Positions 7,981 to 16,891 of a DNA stretch of 64,000 nt are shown here, in pieces (position 1 is the stretch's first letter; every line of letters starts with the position of its first letter). The stretch comes from Geobacter sp. (GTDB lineage: Bacteria; Desulfobacterota; Desulfuromonadia; Geobacterales; Geobacteraceae). A program made the translations under genes and the position numbers. The stretch is from NCBI GenBank assembly GCA_003314535.1, contig POSG01000001.1, positions 372,001 through 436,000 of the forward strand, read 5' to 3'. The notes below the pieces were generated by a model. The model was not told where the DNA came from, made no database searches, and saw only the letters and a list, made by a program, of their open reading frames with translations.

Positions 7981-8784
7981 TTATTTGTCAAGCGGCACAC
8001 AGCCGAAATTGGCCACAATTCTCCTGTTCTTCTGCCGACCTTCTTTTGTGCCGTTGTCAGCGACAGGCCTGGCCGGGCCATACCCCTGTGCCGTAAGCCG
8101 CGACCTGTCGATACCGTATTTTTCCGCCAGCATATTGACGACGCTTTCCGCGCGTCTCTGGGACAAGTCGAGGTTGTATGCTGCGCTGCCCACGCTGTCG
8201 GTATGACCTTCAATGGTCCCGATTACCCGGGGGTGTTCTTTCATGAAACTGGCAATTCTATCCACTTCCCCGAAATAGGCGGGCTTGATGAAGGCCTTGC
8301 CGGTATCAAACTCAATGCCTACGGTCATGCATACCTCATCCTTCTCAACGGGAGGCGGAGGAGAAGGCACGACCCTCATCCACCCACCCGGACACTGTCT
8401 CACATAAGGATAGTAGCCCTCCGGGTCCCGGCAGTAATACCAGTAACCCGGCCGGGGCACTACAACGGTCGGCGCCGGATAATACGGATAAGGCTGGTAA
8501 TAGGGATAATACGGGTAGTAGGGACCCCACCATCCCGCACCAAACCAGACGCCGCCACCGTAATATCCGCCGTGCCCGACATAACCTCCATGCCCGCCAT
8601 ATCCACCGGGCCTGTAATACCCGCCGTGTCCGGCGTAACCGCTGTGTCCGCCATATCCTCCTTGACCAGCATATCCGCCGGGGCCGGCTGATCCTCTGTG
8701 ACCCTGTGGGGCTGCGAACGCCGTGACGAGACTTGCAAATATCATGGCCATGGCCGCAAGGGCTACACTAATGGTTTTTTTCAT
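7981..8784 (-). CDS. OmpA-family outer membrane/peptidoglycan-associated protein with Gly-Tyr repeats
   Basis: The 267-residue protein begins with a signal peptide (residues 1-24, cleavage after AFA). Residues 25-95 are a repetitive Gly/Tyr/His segment with repeats of the GYGGHGGY type. A Pro/Tyr-rich linker follows. The C-terminal OmpA-like domain (about 150-262) has GIEFDTGKA, TIEGHTDSVGSAAYN and LSQRRAESV, then RRI, and would bind peptidoglycan. The Gly-rich region resembles adhesive or structural extensions rather than a beta-barrel, so the protein is probably periplasmic or outer-membrane associated. No operon partner is visible. Confidence 0.88.
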   Translation of the reverse strand: MKKTISVALAAMAMIFASLVTAFAAPQGHRGSAGPGGYAGQGGYGGHSGYAGHGGYYRPGGYGGHGGYVGHGGYYGGGVWFGAGWWGPYYPYYPYYQPYPYYPAPTVVVPRPGYWYYCRDPEGYYPYVRQCPGGWMRVVPSPPPPVEKDEVCMTVGIEFDTGKAFIKPAYFGEVDRIASFMKEHPRVIGTIEGHTDSVGSAAYNLDLSQRRAESVVNMLAEKYGIDRSRLTAQGYGPARPVADNGTKEGRQKNRRIVANFGCVPLDK

Positions 8785-8883
8785 TTCCGCCCTCCTGCGC
8801 CTGGATTATTCCGCCATATGAACAATTATACACCAACCAGGTCAATGACGTTGAAATCAGGAAAAAAGGCATCACGAAAACTG

Positions 8884-8926
8884 AAAAGGGGGCAGGCTGC
8901 ATACAGACAGCCCGCCCCCCCTTTTC
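8884..8926 (-). terminator. Rho-independent terminator after leuB
   Basis: A GC-rich stem (GGGGGC-GGCTG paired with CAGCC-GCCCCC) with an 8-nt loop is flanked by A/T tracts on both sides. It lies 24 nt after the leuB stop. Because it has T-tracts in both directions it could stop transcription from either strand. Confidence 0.75.
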
Positions 8927-8949
8927 ATGCCCATGCCTTTCGCTCCAAT

Positions 8950-10038
8950 TTAGAGCGCCGCGGCAATTGCGTCTCCCATCTGCCTGGTGGTCACCCTGCG
9001 CTCGCCATCACCCCCCTGGAAGATGTCTGCCGTCCGGCACCCCTGCTCCAGCACCCTGACCACGGCAGCTTCGACAGCTTCGGCGGCATCATGGAGCTCG
9101 AAGGAATAACGGAGCATCATCGCAACGGAGAGTATCTGGGCGATGGGATTGGCGATTCCCTGTCCAGCTATGTCCGGCGCCGAGCCTCCCGAAGGTTCGT
9201 ATATGCCGAATGTCCCCTCGGCAAGCGACGCCGAGGGGAGCATTCCCAGCGACCCGGTCAGCATGGCGGCTTCGTCCGACAGGATATCCCCGAACATGTT
9301 CTCGCACAGCAGCACATCGAACTGCTTCGGCCAACGGACCAGCTGCATTGCAGCATTGTCCACATACATGTGTGTCAGCTCCACGTCCGGATAGTCTTTG
9401 CTGATGGCAGAGACCGTCTCTCGCCACAGTACAGACGAAGAAAGAACATTGGCCTTGTCGATGGAACAAACTTTCCTGCTACGTTCCCGCGCCGCCCGGA
9501 AAGCGACACGTGCAATCCGCTCGATCTCAGGGACGCTGTAGCGAAGGGTGTCGAAACCGACCCTTTCACTTCCCTCGCCCTCGATCCCCTTGGGCTGGGA
9601 AAAATAGATCCCACCGGTCAGTTCACGGATAACCAGGATGTCGAATCCGCCGCATACGACCTCTTCCTTGAGCGATGAAGCCCCGGTAAGCGAGGGGAAT
9701 ATGATTGCGGGACGGAGATTGGCATAGAGACCGAAGATCCTGCGCAGCGGCAGGAGCGCTCCACGCTCCGGCTGCTCGTCAGGCGGAAGCGACTCCCAGC
9801 GGGGTCCGCCCACGGATCCGAACAGGATTGCATCGGAGGACTTGCAAATATCAACGGTCGTCTCGGGGAGGGCCTTACCCTCGTTGTCGATACCAGCACC
9901 CCCCACGTTTGCATGTGTACGCTCGAAGGACACGTTGAACTTCTTTTCCACTGCATCAAGCACTTTCAGCGCTTCCTTCATAACTTCAGGGCCGATTCCG
10001 TCCCCGGGCAACACTGCTATCCTGAATTGATTCGGCAT
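8950..10038 (-). CDS. leuB: 3-isopropylmalate dehydrogenase
   Basis: This 362-residue NAD-dependent decarboxylating dehydrogenase performs the third step of leucine biosynthesis (3-isopropylmalate to 2-oxoisocaproate). Seen are the N-terminal PGDGIGPEV, the substrate-binding [10 protein letters not shown] and RELTGGIYF segments, the DKANVL and DNAAMQLVR blocks, and the C-terminal [18 protein letters not shown] signature. The start at 10038 is preceded by GAGGAG at 9 nt; a longer in-frame extension lacks such a site. No other leu gene is adjacent. Confidence 0.96.
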   Translation of the reverse strand: MPNQFRIAVLPGDGIGPEVMKEALKVLDAVEKKFNVSFERTHANVGGAGIDNEGKALPETTVDICKSSDAILFGSVGGPRWESLPPDEQPERGALLPLRRIFGLYANLRPAIIFPSLTGASSLKEEVVCGGFDILVIRELTGGIYFSQPKGIEGEGSERVGFDTLRYSVPEIERIARVAFRAARERSRKVCSIDKANVLSSSVLWRETVSAISKDYPDVELTHMYVDNAAMQLVRWPKQFDVLLCENMFGDILSDEAAMLTGSLGMLPSASLAEGTFGIYEPSGGSAPDIAGQGIANPIAQILSVAMMLRYSFELHDAAEAVEAAVVRVLEQGCRTADIFQGGDGERRVTTRQMGDAIAAAL

Positions 10039-10073
10039 GGTATCGTGCTCCTCTGGTTGATTTGTCAAAAAGT

Positions 10074-10108
10074 CAAAAAAAACATCACACCTTCAAGGTG
10101 TGATGTTT
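10074..10108 (-). terminator. Rho-independent terminator after the LysR gene
   Basis: A perfect 14-bp inverted repeat (AAACATCACACCTT and its complement) is followed on the minus strand by a run of seven T. It lies about 80 nt downstream of the LysR gene and just upstream of leuB, separating the two transcripts. Confidence 0.8.
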
Positions 10109-10188
10109 CCAGTCTATATCAAAGCTGAAAACTGCTGGAAAGCAGTATCTCGTGAGGCTGCCATCGCGAATGGCGAAGGCTCGTGTCG

Positions 10189-11091
10189 CTACTTGTCCTG
10201 CCGGAGATGATCGACCAGTAGTTTCGCCGCGGCGGTCAGCGCATCGTACGAGCGGACGCACAGTTTCAGATCGCGGTCAGCCCATGGCTCCCGCAATTGC
10301 ACAGCCCTGATGCGCAAACCCTTGAAGTAGGGCTTGGCAGCGCCCCTCGGCACGATCCCAATCCCGAGGCCCGCCTCCACCATCAGGCACAGGGCGTCGA
10401 AACTGTTGACGTGAATCCGAAGCTTCGTGGTTCTGCCCAGGTCGTTGGCTGCCCGCACGATCCGGTTGTTCAGTGCGCTGCCGACCGGAAGCCCGACATA
10501 ATCGTAATCCAGCGTCTCCCGGAACGAAACCGATCTGCTGCGCGCCAGGTCATGGTCTTTAGGCGTGATCACGATGAGCTGATCCGTATGGTAGGGAATA
10601 TACTCCAGGTCCTCACGGCACGTTTCCATCGTGATGACCCCCACATCGGCCGCGCCCTCGGCCACCGCTTTCATGATGCTCTCGCTGATGCTCCCCTCCA
10701 GGCGGACCTGAATGTTGGGATGCCCGTTCAGGAAGGATTTGAGCTCGTTGGGCAGGAACTGGTTTATTGCGGAGATATTCGCCCACAACCGCACCCTGCC
10801 GCGGACGCCGCTGGAATACTCCTGGATCTGCAGGAAGATGTCGTTCAGGTCGTGCAGGACACCGCGCGCCAGGTTGAGCAGCGTCACCCCGGCCGCAGTC
10901 GGCACGACACCCTTGTTGGTCCTTCTCAGCAGCTGCGTATTGAGCGCAGCCTCCAGGTCGCTCATGCGCTTGCTCACGGCAGAAGCGGCGATGTGTTCCC
11001 GTTCAGCCGCAGCAGCGATCGTACCCTCCTCCACTATCGCCACGAAGAGTTTCAGCGAGGTGGGGTCCAGTTGTGGGGTCAGGCTCTGCAT
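10189..11091 (-). CDS. LysR-family transcriptional regulator
   Basis: The 300-residue protein has an N-terminal winged helix-turn-helix (residues about 9-68; LKLFVAIVEEGTIAAAAE, SAVSKRMSDLE, LLRRTNKG, AGVTLL) and a C-terminal effector-binding domain (about 95-295) with the typical GLGIGIVPRG near its end. Its DNA target and co-inducer are unknown. It is transcribed toward leuB but separated by a strong terminator, so control of leucine synthesis is not implied. A DUF3024-like gene ends about 20 nt upstream on the same strand. Confidence 0.92.
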   Translation of the reverse strand: MQSLTPQLDPTSLKLFVAIVEEGTIAAAAEREHIAASAVSKRMSDLEAALNTQLLRRTNKGVVPTAAGVTLLNLARGVLHDLNDIFLQIQEYSSGVRGRVRLWANISAINQFLPNELKSFLNGHPNIQVRLEGSISESIMKAVAEGAADVGVITMETCREDLEYIPYHTDQLIVITPKDHDLARSRSVSFRETLDYDYVGLPVGSALNNRIVRAANDLGRTTKLRIHVNSFDALCLMVEAGLGIGIVPRGAAKPYFKGLRIRAVQLREPWADRDLKLCVRSYDALTAAAKLLVDHLRQDK

Positions 11092-11111
11092 ATTGAATTT
11101 TTCCCCGGGGA

Positions 11112-11456
11112 TCAGCCCCAGAAGATCCCGGTGGGATCGCTGTCGACCTCCTGCAAAAGATTGTCAAATTTCCTGGACGGATCGAGATCGACATACAAAT
11201 GCCAGCGCGAGTTGCGGTCCGGATAGTAAAGTGCCCACAGTGCAGATTCCGGATTGAAACGGAACTGGGCAACGACAATTTCCGTCCATTGATCCGGGGC
11301 GTCAAAATATGGGCGTGATTCATACAACGTCACATTGTTCCCGCGGAACCTGAAACCGACCTTGAACCTGTCCATCACGTGAACAGGAGCCTTTTTCAGG
11401 CAGTACCGGGACAGTCTCTTTTCCACCGCCAGCCTTACCAGTTCCGGCAATGCCAT
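11112..11456 (-). CDS. DUF3024-like protein
   Basis: The 114-residue protein resembles DUF3024: a short helical N-terminus (LVRLAVEKRLSRYC), then a beta-rich core with GFRFRGNNVTLYESRP, VAQFRF, and a final DRNSRWHLYVD. No signal peptide or membrane helix is present, so it is likely cytoplasmic. The function of the family is unknown. It lies just upstream of the LysR gene on the same strand. Confidence 0.65.
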   Translation of the reverse strand: MALPELVRLAVEKRLSRYCLKKAPVHVMDRFKVGFRFRGNNVTLYESRPYFDAPDQWTEIVVAQFRFNPESALWALYYPDRNSRWHLYVDLDPSRKFDNLLQEVDSDPTGIFWG

Positions 11457-11519
11457 TTGGGCCTCCTGGCAGATTTGTCATCTATGGAATCAATCAGCAG
11501 CCAACTCAAATTACTTCGT

Positions 11520-12596
11520 TCAGAACGGGGATGAACTGAAACCCACCAGACGGGGTTCGGGAGCCAGGATGACACCATACCGCTCCCGTACTCCGTTTCG
11601 CACTTCCGTGGCAAAGTCAACGATTTCACGGGCAGTCGCGCCGCCGTGGTTGACGAGTATCAGGGTGTGATAAGGCGAAAGGCCTACTCTTCCCTTGCGG
11701 CATCCCCTTTCGAATCCCGCGCTCTGGATGAGGAACGCAGCAGATATCTTGACGTCGCCGCTCGGCAAAGGCCAGGCCCAGCTTGCCGCCTCCCCGTGCC
11801 CGGCAACCAGCCGTTCCACTGTTTCGAACCGGGCACGCTGGACAACCGGGTTTTTGAAGAACGACCCGGCGCTCTTGAAAGATTCGTAACCGTTTCGTAT
11901 GAGCACTCCCTTGCCGGCCCTGATTCCTATCACGGCATCACGCACATCAGCCAGTGTCGGCAATGGGATGCATGAAAGCTTTTCTTCGAGTTCCCGGTAG
12001 GTTATGAGCGGAGCCGCCCCCTTCTTGAGTCTGAAGGTAACCGACGTCACGATATATTTCCCGGCTTCACGGGTATTGAAGATGCTCTCGCGATAGCGAA
12101 AGGCGCATTTCTTTTTATCGAAAATAACAACTTTTCCGGTCGCCATTTCCAGGCATCGTACCTCCAGAATGACCTGCGACACATCCTGCCCGTATGCGCC
12201 TATGTTCTGGACCGGAGAAGCGCCAACCGTTCCGGGTATGCCCGCAAGGCATTCGACCCCCTGCCATCCCTTCGCGACGCAGAGGTCCGCAAAATCCTGC
12301 CAGTCCTCACCGCCACCGGCACTGACGACCACATCGCCGCCCGACTCCTCAACGGCGTATCCCGTGATGCGATTCAGAATGACCAGCCCCGCAAACCCCT
12401 CATCGCTGACCAGGACATTGCTGCCCCCGCCCAGCACTATGGTTTCAACACCCTTTTCCGCAGCAAAAGACAGGGCTGACGAGGCATCTTCTTCGCTTGC
12501 AATCCGTGCGAAATACCGCGCCTTGCCGCCTACGCCGAAAGAAGTCAAGTCGGCAAGGGGCTCATCCTCAAGTATCTCGATGTTGTTTGAACTCAT
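11520..12596 (-). CDS. murB: UDP-N-acetylenolpyruvoylglucosamine reductase (type I-like)
   Basis: This 358-residue FAD enzyme reduces UDP-GlcNAc-enolpyruvate to UDP-MurNAc in peptidoglycan synthesis. Seen are the FAD site GGGSNVLV, ECLAGIPGTVGASPVQNIGAYGQ, the substrate loop RYRESIF, and the catalytic serine in GSFFKNPVV, with a Glu in PEPRL near the end. The internal insertion and YRESIF/FKNPVV pattern match the longer, E. coli-like type I enzyme. The ATG at 12596 is preceded by AAGAGA; the longer open frame lacks support. It stands alone here, away from any mur cluster. Confidence 0.93.
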   Translation of the reverse strand: MSSNNIEILEDEPLADLTSFGVGGKARYFARIASEEDASSALSFAAEKGVETIVLGGGSNVLVSDEGFAGLVILNRITGYAVEESGGDVVVSAGGGEDWQDFADLCVAKGWQGVECLAGIPGTVGASPVQNIGAYGQDVSQVILEVRCLEMATGKVVIFDKKKCAFRYRESIFNTREAGKYIVTSVTFRLKKGAAPLITYRELEEKLSCIPLPTLADVRDAVIGIRAGKGVLIRNGYESFKSAGSFFKNPVVQRARFETVERLVAGHGEAASWAWPLPSGDVKISAAFLIQSAGFERGCRKGRVGLSPYHTLILVNHGGATAREIVDFATEVRNGVRERYGVILAPEPRLVGFSSSPF

Positions 12597-12868
12597 ATTG
12601 ATTATCTCTTGTACGCGCAGGATATTCTGGCAGCACAATTCCGGTTTCCCTGTTTCGACGCAAAAACAGGAATTATGCCTTTGGATTACCAGTAAGGCTT
12701 ATGAAGAGTTTTGTCAAATTGAAATTTGTTTTTTCAATTTACTGTGGGTAGGATGGGTTGCCGCGGTCCGCTGTCATATAGTGGAGCAGCATTTGAACTG
12801 CAGCAGATCCGCGGAGCAGGGAAGACAGACCACGGAGAAGCAAGCAGGTCAGAGTTTTCCCGGGAGAC

Positions 12869-13594
12869 CTAGGACATCTGCTCTTCCACGAACTGCGCCA
12901 GGCTTGCCCCGCCATCCGGTCCCATGTCCGTGAATTTGATGCCGATGCCGGGCTCTTGAGTCGAATCTGCGGATTCCAGCAGGTATATGATCTCTCCCGT
13001 CAGCTTTGCAGGATCACTGTTTGAGGGCAAGCAGAGCGATATTTGAACCGTTTGGCCGATGTGGATTCCTTCGCCGCAGGCTGCCACCAGCATGCCGCCA
13101 CAGCCTATTGTTTCTGTTTTGGCTGATATGCGACGCTTCCCGGAAGCAATCTCCACATCAAGTTCCGCCCGGATTCGCGGCGTCAACCTTTTCTTTTCGA
13201 AAGGCAGATTCCGCTGCAGCATGTCGTGGATATCATTTATAGTCACGGGTTTCGTCAGGTAGTCCGAACAACCAGCATCTTCCGCCCGCCGGCGCCCATC
13301 CCGGCTCCCGTCCGTTGTGACAAACACAACGGGAACAGCAGCGGTTTCAGGGCAGCCGACTATCTCCGCGCACAACGACAGGCCATCATACTCGCCAAAA
13401 TGTAATTCGGATATGACCAGATCCGGCATTTTCTCCCTGGCAAGGACCAGTCCCGTCTTCGCATCACCGGCAACCAGGGTTTCATAGCCCATCCTTGTCA
13501 CTATGCGGCCAAGAAACCTGGTGAAAGTTTCGGAAGGATCGATCATCAGTATTTTTTTCACAGGCCCATTATCCCTTTCACGCATTATGGACAT
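12869..13594 (-). CDS. Receiver-PilZ protein with Glu at the phosphoacceptor position
   Basis: The 241-residue protein has an N-terminal receiver domain (about 14-130) and a C-terminal PilZ domain (about 135-235; RIRAELDVEI, then a GCGGMLV turn), which usually senses c-di-GMP. In the receiver the beta3 residue normally occupied by the phosphorylated Asp reads Glu (DLVISELHFGEYDG), while the switch Thr (VFVTTDG) and Lys (YLTKPV) are kept. It may therefore be phospho-independent or phosphomimetic. The canonical PilZ RxxxR and DxSxxG motifs are only partly visible, so c-di-GMP binding is uncertain. The start is ambiguous (13594, or downstream GTG/ATG). Confidence 0.8.
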   Translation of the reverse strand: MSIMRERDNGPVKKILMIDPSETFTRFLGRIVTRMGYETLVAGDAKTGLVLAREKMPDLVISELHFGEYDGLSLCAEIVGCPETAAVPVVFVTTDGSRDGRRRAEDAGCSDYLTKPVTINDIHDMLQRNLPFEKKRLTPRIRAELDVEIASGKRRISAKTETIGCGGMLVAACGEGIHIGQTVQISLCLPSNSDPAKLTGEIIYLLESADSTQEPGIGIKFTDMGPDGGASLAQFVEEQMS

Positions 13595-13643
13595 CCAGCA
13601 ACAGGGTCTCCCTTATCGATTGATTCTTCTTTCCGGAATTTCC

Positions 13644-13683
13644 TGCCGTGAACATTCAAGCAGTTACTCGAATGTTCACGGCA
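13644..13683. repeat. 14-bp perfect inverted repeat at the end of a receiver gene
   Basis: TGCCGTGAACATTC pairs exactly with GAATGTTCACGGCA across a 12-nt loop. The inner arm covers the last codons and stop of the response-regulator gene at 13676. No U-tract follows on either strand, so it is a stable 3' hairpin rather than a clear intrinsic terminator. Confidence 0.6.
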
Positions 13684-14080
13684 AGTTCCCCAATACATTC
13701 ACCAGGTCTTCAACCCGGTAAGGCTTTGCCAGTATGGAAAGGAAACCATGGCTCCGATAGTTGGCAAAAACAGGTTCATCATAGTATCCACTGGAGACAA
13801 CTGCCCTGACGTCAGGGTCAAGGCGCAAAAGCTCGCCCATCGCCTCCTTGCCGTCAATGCCTTCCGGGACTTCAAGATCAAGTATCACCAGTGAGAAAGG
13901 CCTGCCCTCGTTTCTGCCCTGGCGGTAGAGAGCAACAGCTTCGGCGCCTTCCCGGGCGCAGACCACTTCCCAGCCCAATACCTCCAGCATTTCCCGCAAG
14001 ACTTCCCTGACACAGTCCTGATCGTCCATCACAAGCACTCGACCAGGACAAACCTGCTCCTGCACAATCTGGTGCTTCAT
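13676..14080 (-). CDS. Single-domain response regulator (CheY-like receiver)
   Basis: The 134-residue protein consists of one receiver domain. Acidic residues lie in VLVMDDQD, the phosphoacceptor Asp is in LVILDLEVPEG, the switch residue is Ser in AVVSSGYYD, and the Lys is in ILAKPYR. There is no output domain. The ATG at 14080 follows a GGGGGAA site. It lies just upstream of the receiver-PilZ gene on the same strand and may act in the same phosphorelay. The cognate kinase is not nearby. Confidence 0.88.
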   Translation of the reverse strand: MKHQIVQEQVCPGRVLVMDDQDCVREVLREMLEVLGWEVVCAREGAEAVALYRQGRNEGRPFSLVILDLEVPEGIDGKEAMGELLRLDPDVRAVVSSGYYDEPVFANYRSHGFLSILAKPYRVEDLVNVLGNLP

Positions 14081-14397
14081 GCCGGTTCCCCCCGAACAAG
14101 TTTGCCTGCCCACCGGCCATTGTCAAGCCGGAAGCCACCAAGGGACACGATTTCATTCCATTTGGGGGGCAAGGAATCCACGGGAGCTCATCCCTCCGGG
14201 AACTGCCGAAGAGATACCCCCGCGACGATGCAGCAGGGTAGTACAGCAACACGGCTGCATTCAATTGCTTAATGACTAGTATGATAGGGAATTCCCTTAC
14301 CCGGGGAAAATCAGGAAGAGACTCGGATGATGCAGCAACAACGATTTCTCGACTTCGACTCGCGGCATACAGGGGCACGGCCATGAAAGATGCACAG

Positions 14398-15048
14398 CTA
14401 ATCCAGCGATGTAAGACCTTCACGAAGAGCATATTTGGTAAGTTCGGCAATGCTGAACAGGTTGAGCTTTTTCATTATATTCAGGCGTTGCACTTCCACG
14501 GTCTTCACGCTCACCCCAAGGGTGAACGCAATTTCCTTTGTGTTTCTTCCATCGGCTATGTGTTGCAGCACTTCCTGTTCACGCGCGGAAAGTACCGACC
14601 CAAATTCCCTTCTGTCCGCCGAGGAATTCCGTGTATAGTCGCGGATCATCAGCTCGGTGATCCTGGCGCAGAGGAACGGGTCGCCATTCATGAGAGCCCG
14701 GATCGCGTTCAGCAGCTCATCGCTCGCGCAATCCTTCAGCAGATACCCCCTGGCCCCGGCCCTGAGGCAATCCGCCACGCATCTGCCTTCCATGAGCATC
14801 GACAGGATCAGGATCTTCGCCTCCGGGACCGATTTGACAATGCACCGGGTGGCCTCGATGCCTCCCATTTCCGCCATGTTCAGATCCATCAGGACGATAT
14901 CGGGACGATGTTTCACGGCTTTGGAAAGCGCATCCTTGCCGTTCGATGCCTCGTCCACCACCTCGATATCCCCTGACATGTCGAGAATCGCCTTCAATCC
15001 CTCGCGCAGGATCTTGTGATCGTCCGCCAACAACACTCTTATTGCCAT
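14398..15048 (-). CDS. NarL/FixJ-family response regulator
   Basis: The 216-residue protein has a receiver domain at 1-120 (LLADDHKILREGL, phosphoacceptor in IVLMDLNMAEMGG, Lys in YLLKDC) and a LuxR-type helix-turn-helix at about 145-210 (LSAREQEVLQHIADG, then KEIAFTLGVSVKTVEVQR). It is a DNA-binding transcription factor activated by phosphorylation. The ATG at 15048 is preceded by GAGGAG at 6 nt. No sensor kinase is adjacent, so the signal is unknown. Confidence 0.93.
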   Translation of the reverse strand: MAIRVLLADDHKILREGLKAILDMSGDIEVVDEASNGKDALSKAVKHRPDIVLMDLNMAEMGGIEATRCIVKSVPEAKILILSMLMEGRCVADCLRAGARGYLLKDCASDELLNAIRALMNGDPFLCARITELMIRDYTRNSSADRREFGSVLSAREQEVLQHIADGRNTKEIAFTLGVSVKTVEVQRLNIMKKLNLFSIAELTKYALREGLTSLD

Positions 15049-15186
15049 ATGCAACTCCTCGGGCAGCAACTTCCGGCAGCAGATTACACGATCCGGTCAG
15101 CAGATGCCGAATTTATTGTACCAGCGAGCAGCTCCATTTGCCAACATTTGCGAAGCGAATAAGGCAAAAAGAGCGGCAACAACGTT

Positions 15187-15211
15187 TTCCCTTATCAATA
15201 CGATAAGGGAA
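15187..15211. repeat. 10-bp inverted repeat between TatD and the LuxR regulator
   Basis: TTCCCTTATC and GATAAGGGAA flank a 5-nt spacer, 27 nt downstream of the TatD stop and about 140 nt upstream of the NarL-type regulator start. It could be a 3' hairpin of tatD or an operator. No U-tract is present. Confidence 0.45.
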
Positions 15212-15238
15212 TTCGCATCTGCTGGCGCCGACCTTTTG

Positions 15239-15994
15239 TCATCCGACGCCTCCAAGTTTATCTTCCATGCAATCCTGCCAGTTTTGCCACAGCTTGCTTT
15301 CAAGCTCTGCAGGTGCCATGCCTTTTGCTGCCGATACTTTCCGCAGTATTTCCAGGAGCAGCTCCGGCATCCCGATTTCATGAGCCAGCCAGCGGTATCC
15401 GTCCGGGTTGTCCGTCTCCAGCAGGATGCGGTCGATTGGCAGGACATCGACGATACCGGGCTGCTTCCCCGGATTCAGGACATCGACGCCGAGCGTGAAG
15501 TAGCAACCGGCTGCCAGATAGGATTCGATCAGGCTGACGGGGCCCGAATACCAATGGATGATCGACCTGTCGATCCCGAACCTCCCGAGCATCTCCAGGA
15601 CTTCCCGCTCAGCGCCCTTCGTGTGCAGGTTCATGGGCTTGGACAGGCGACCGGCCCACATGCACTGGTACTCGAAAACCTTGATCTGTCCGGGATAAAA
15701 TCCCTTGTCCTTCACGTAATGGAAATCCAATCCGGCTTCGCCGATAACCGGGGTCCACTCCAGGTAGCCGTCAAGTTCATGCAGCCTGTCTGCGTAGCGC
15801 GCTGCCTCCCAGGGATGGATGCCGAACGTTGGGATGACAAATGGGCAGGACTGCGCGATCTCCACCGTTTTCAAATAGGCCGGCACATCCATTGCTACCG
15901 CCATTGTAAGAATGCGGTGCTTCTCTATCTGGGCGAGTGCCTCATTCAAGGCATCCGTGTACCAGTCAATATGCGCGTGCGCGTCAACCAGCAT
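15239..15994 (-). CDS. TatD-family metal-dependent hydrolase
   Basis: The 251-residue TIM-barrel amidohydrolase shows the metal-binding series of the TatD DNase family: DAHAH at the N-terminus, GIHPWEA, VIGEAGLDFHY, NLHTKGAE, HWYSGP and LLETDNPDG near residue 195. These enzymes act as metal-dependent deoxyribonucleases/3'-5' exonucleases in the cytoplasm. It stands alone between regulators. The ATG at 15994 is preceded by GAGGAGAAAA. Confidence 0.9.
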   Translation of the reverse strand: MLVDAHAHIDWYTDALNEALAQIEKHRILTMAVAMDVPAYLKTVEIAQSCPFVIPTFGIHPWEAARYADRLHELDGYLEWTPVIGEAGLDFHYVKDKGFYPGQIKVFEYQCMWAGRLSKPMNLHTKGAEREVLEMLGRFGIDRSIIHWYSGPVSLIESYLAAGCYFTLGVDVLNPGKQPGIVDVLPIDRILLETDNPDGYRWLAHEIGMPELLLEILRKVSAAKGMAPAELESKLWQNWQDCMEDKLGGVG

Positions 15995-16152
15995 TTTTTC
16001 TCCTCAACGGCTTAAGAATTTCCACCCGGAAACCGGGCAACTTTCGATACCGGCAAATGCGCCGGCCAGCGCGTCATGATCGACAGGTTATCACAAGCGA
16101 CGAGGAATTACCGCACCGGCCCCGGAGAGGTTTTCCGCAAAGACGCATGGAG

Positions 16153-16168
16153 GTTTCCGGCTGGAAAC
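16153..16168. repeat. GTTTCC-GGCT-GGAAAC inverted repeat
   Basis: This short palindrome has the same TTTCC...GGAAA arms as the termini of the repeat elements at 43169-43377 and 49342-49483. It lies upstream of the small lipoprotein gene, next to TATAAT-like sequence at 16173-16193. It may be a solitary fragment of that repeat family. Confidence 0.35.
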
Positions 16169-16252
16169 GAGTTATAATAAACTACGATATAATGTACAGA
16201 TATTACAAGAGAAATGCAGCGAAAATGATGCGCGGCGCTGGGGGTGATGACC

Positions 16253-16774
16253 ATGAGACTCCTGATAATTTTCCTCGTTTTGCTGATATCCTCCTGTTCG
16301 GTGTACCGGCCGGTTCCCATGCAGTTTGAAAGTATCGGCAAAGATATGGATCTGCCCGGAATGACGAGAGCTGAAATCTATGAAAAATCCAGGGAATGGA
16401 TTGTGCGGCACCTGTATTCGAAGGACCATATCATTGAAGTTGCCGACAGGAATTCAGGCCTTATTGTGGCAAACGGCTTTATCGGATATCCGGCGGCAGG
16501 GCAACTGGATGAAATAGACAAGATCCAATATACGATTACCTTCACCATGCAGGAAACGGCAAGGGACCAAGGGGCGACCATCGTTTTCGGAGACCTTCTT
16601 GTCGACATACCGAAATATTATTCTCATCGCCCGCGGCTCTACCAGGTCAACGAGTACTATGGCGGGTACTCGGTGCCCGTCACCCAAAAGGACGATTACG
16701 AAGCGGCAAGGAAAGGGCTTCTGGAGATTGCCGACAGGCTGGAGGAATACCTGAAACAAAATCCGGGGAAATGA
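16253..16774 (+). CDS. Small lipoprotein, DUF4468-like
   Basis: This 173-residue protein has an N-terminal hydrophobic segment ending in LLISSCS, a lipobox, which predicts a lipidated Cys near residue 15. The mature part has YEKSREWIVRHL and SGLIVANGFIGY blocks followed by a beta-rich ITFTMQETARDQGATIVF, reminiscent of DUF4468 (TBP-like fold) lipoproteins. The ATG at 16253 is chosen because GGGGG lies 8 nt upstream; GTG/ATG codons at 16244/16247 overlap that site. Function is unknown. Confidence 0.7.
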   Translation: MRLLIIFLVLLISSCSVYRPVPMQFESIGKDMDLPGMTRAEIYEKSREWIVRHLYSKDHIIEVADRNSGLIVANGFIGYPAAGQLDEIDKIQYTITFTMQETARDQGATIVFGDLLVDIPKYYSHRPRLYQVNEYYGGYSVPVTQKDDYEAARKGLLEIADRLEEYLKQNPGK

Positions 16775-16810
16775 TGCCGGACGTTCTTGCCGGGAGGGAA
16801 AGGTTGAATG

Positions 16811-16836
16811 TCATTCCCGCACAAGCAGGAATCCAG
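16811..16836. repeat. TCATTCCCGC...GCAGGAATCC dispersed-type repeat
   Basis: A short inverted repeat (ATTCC...GGAAT) of a type widely dispersed in proteobacterial intergenic regions lies between the lipoprotein gene and the glycosyltransferase stop. Only one copy was noticed here. Confidence 0.3.
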
Positions 16837-16891
16837 GGTTTAGCGTATTGCATTCTGACTTGATACCCGATTGCACGGGTAAAGCGACCTT

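Noticed and set aside
16173-16195. TATAAT-like boxes as a firm promoter for the small lipoprotein
   Set aside because: Two TATAAT-like hexamers are present but no convincing -35 at proper spacing, so it was not listed as a promoter.
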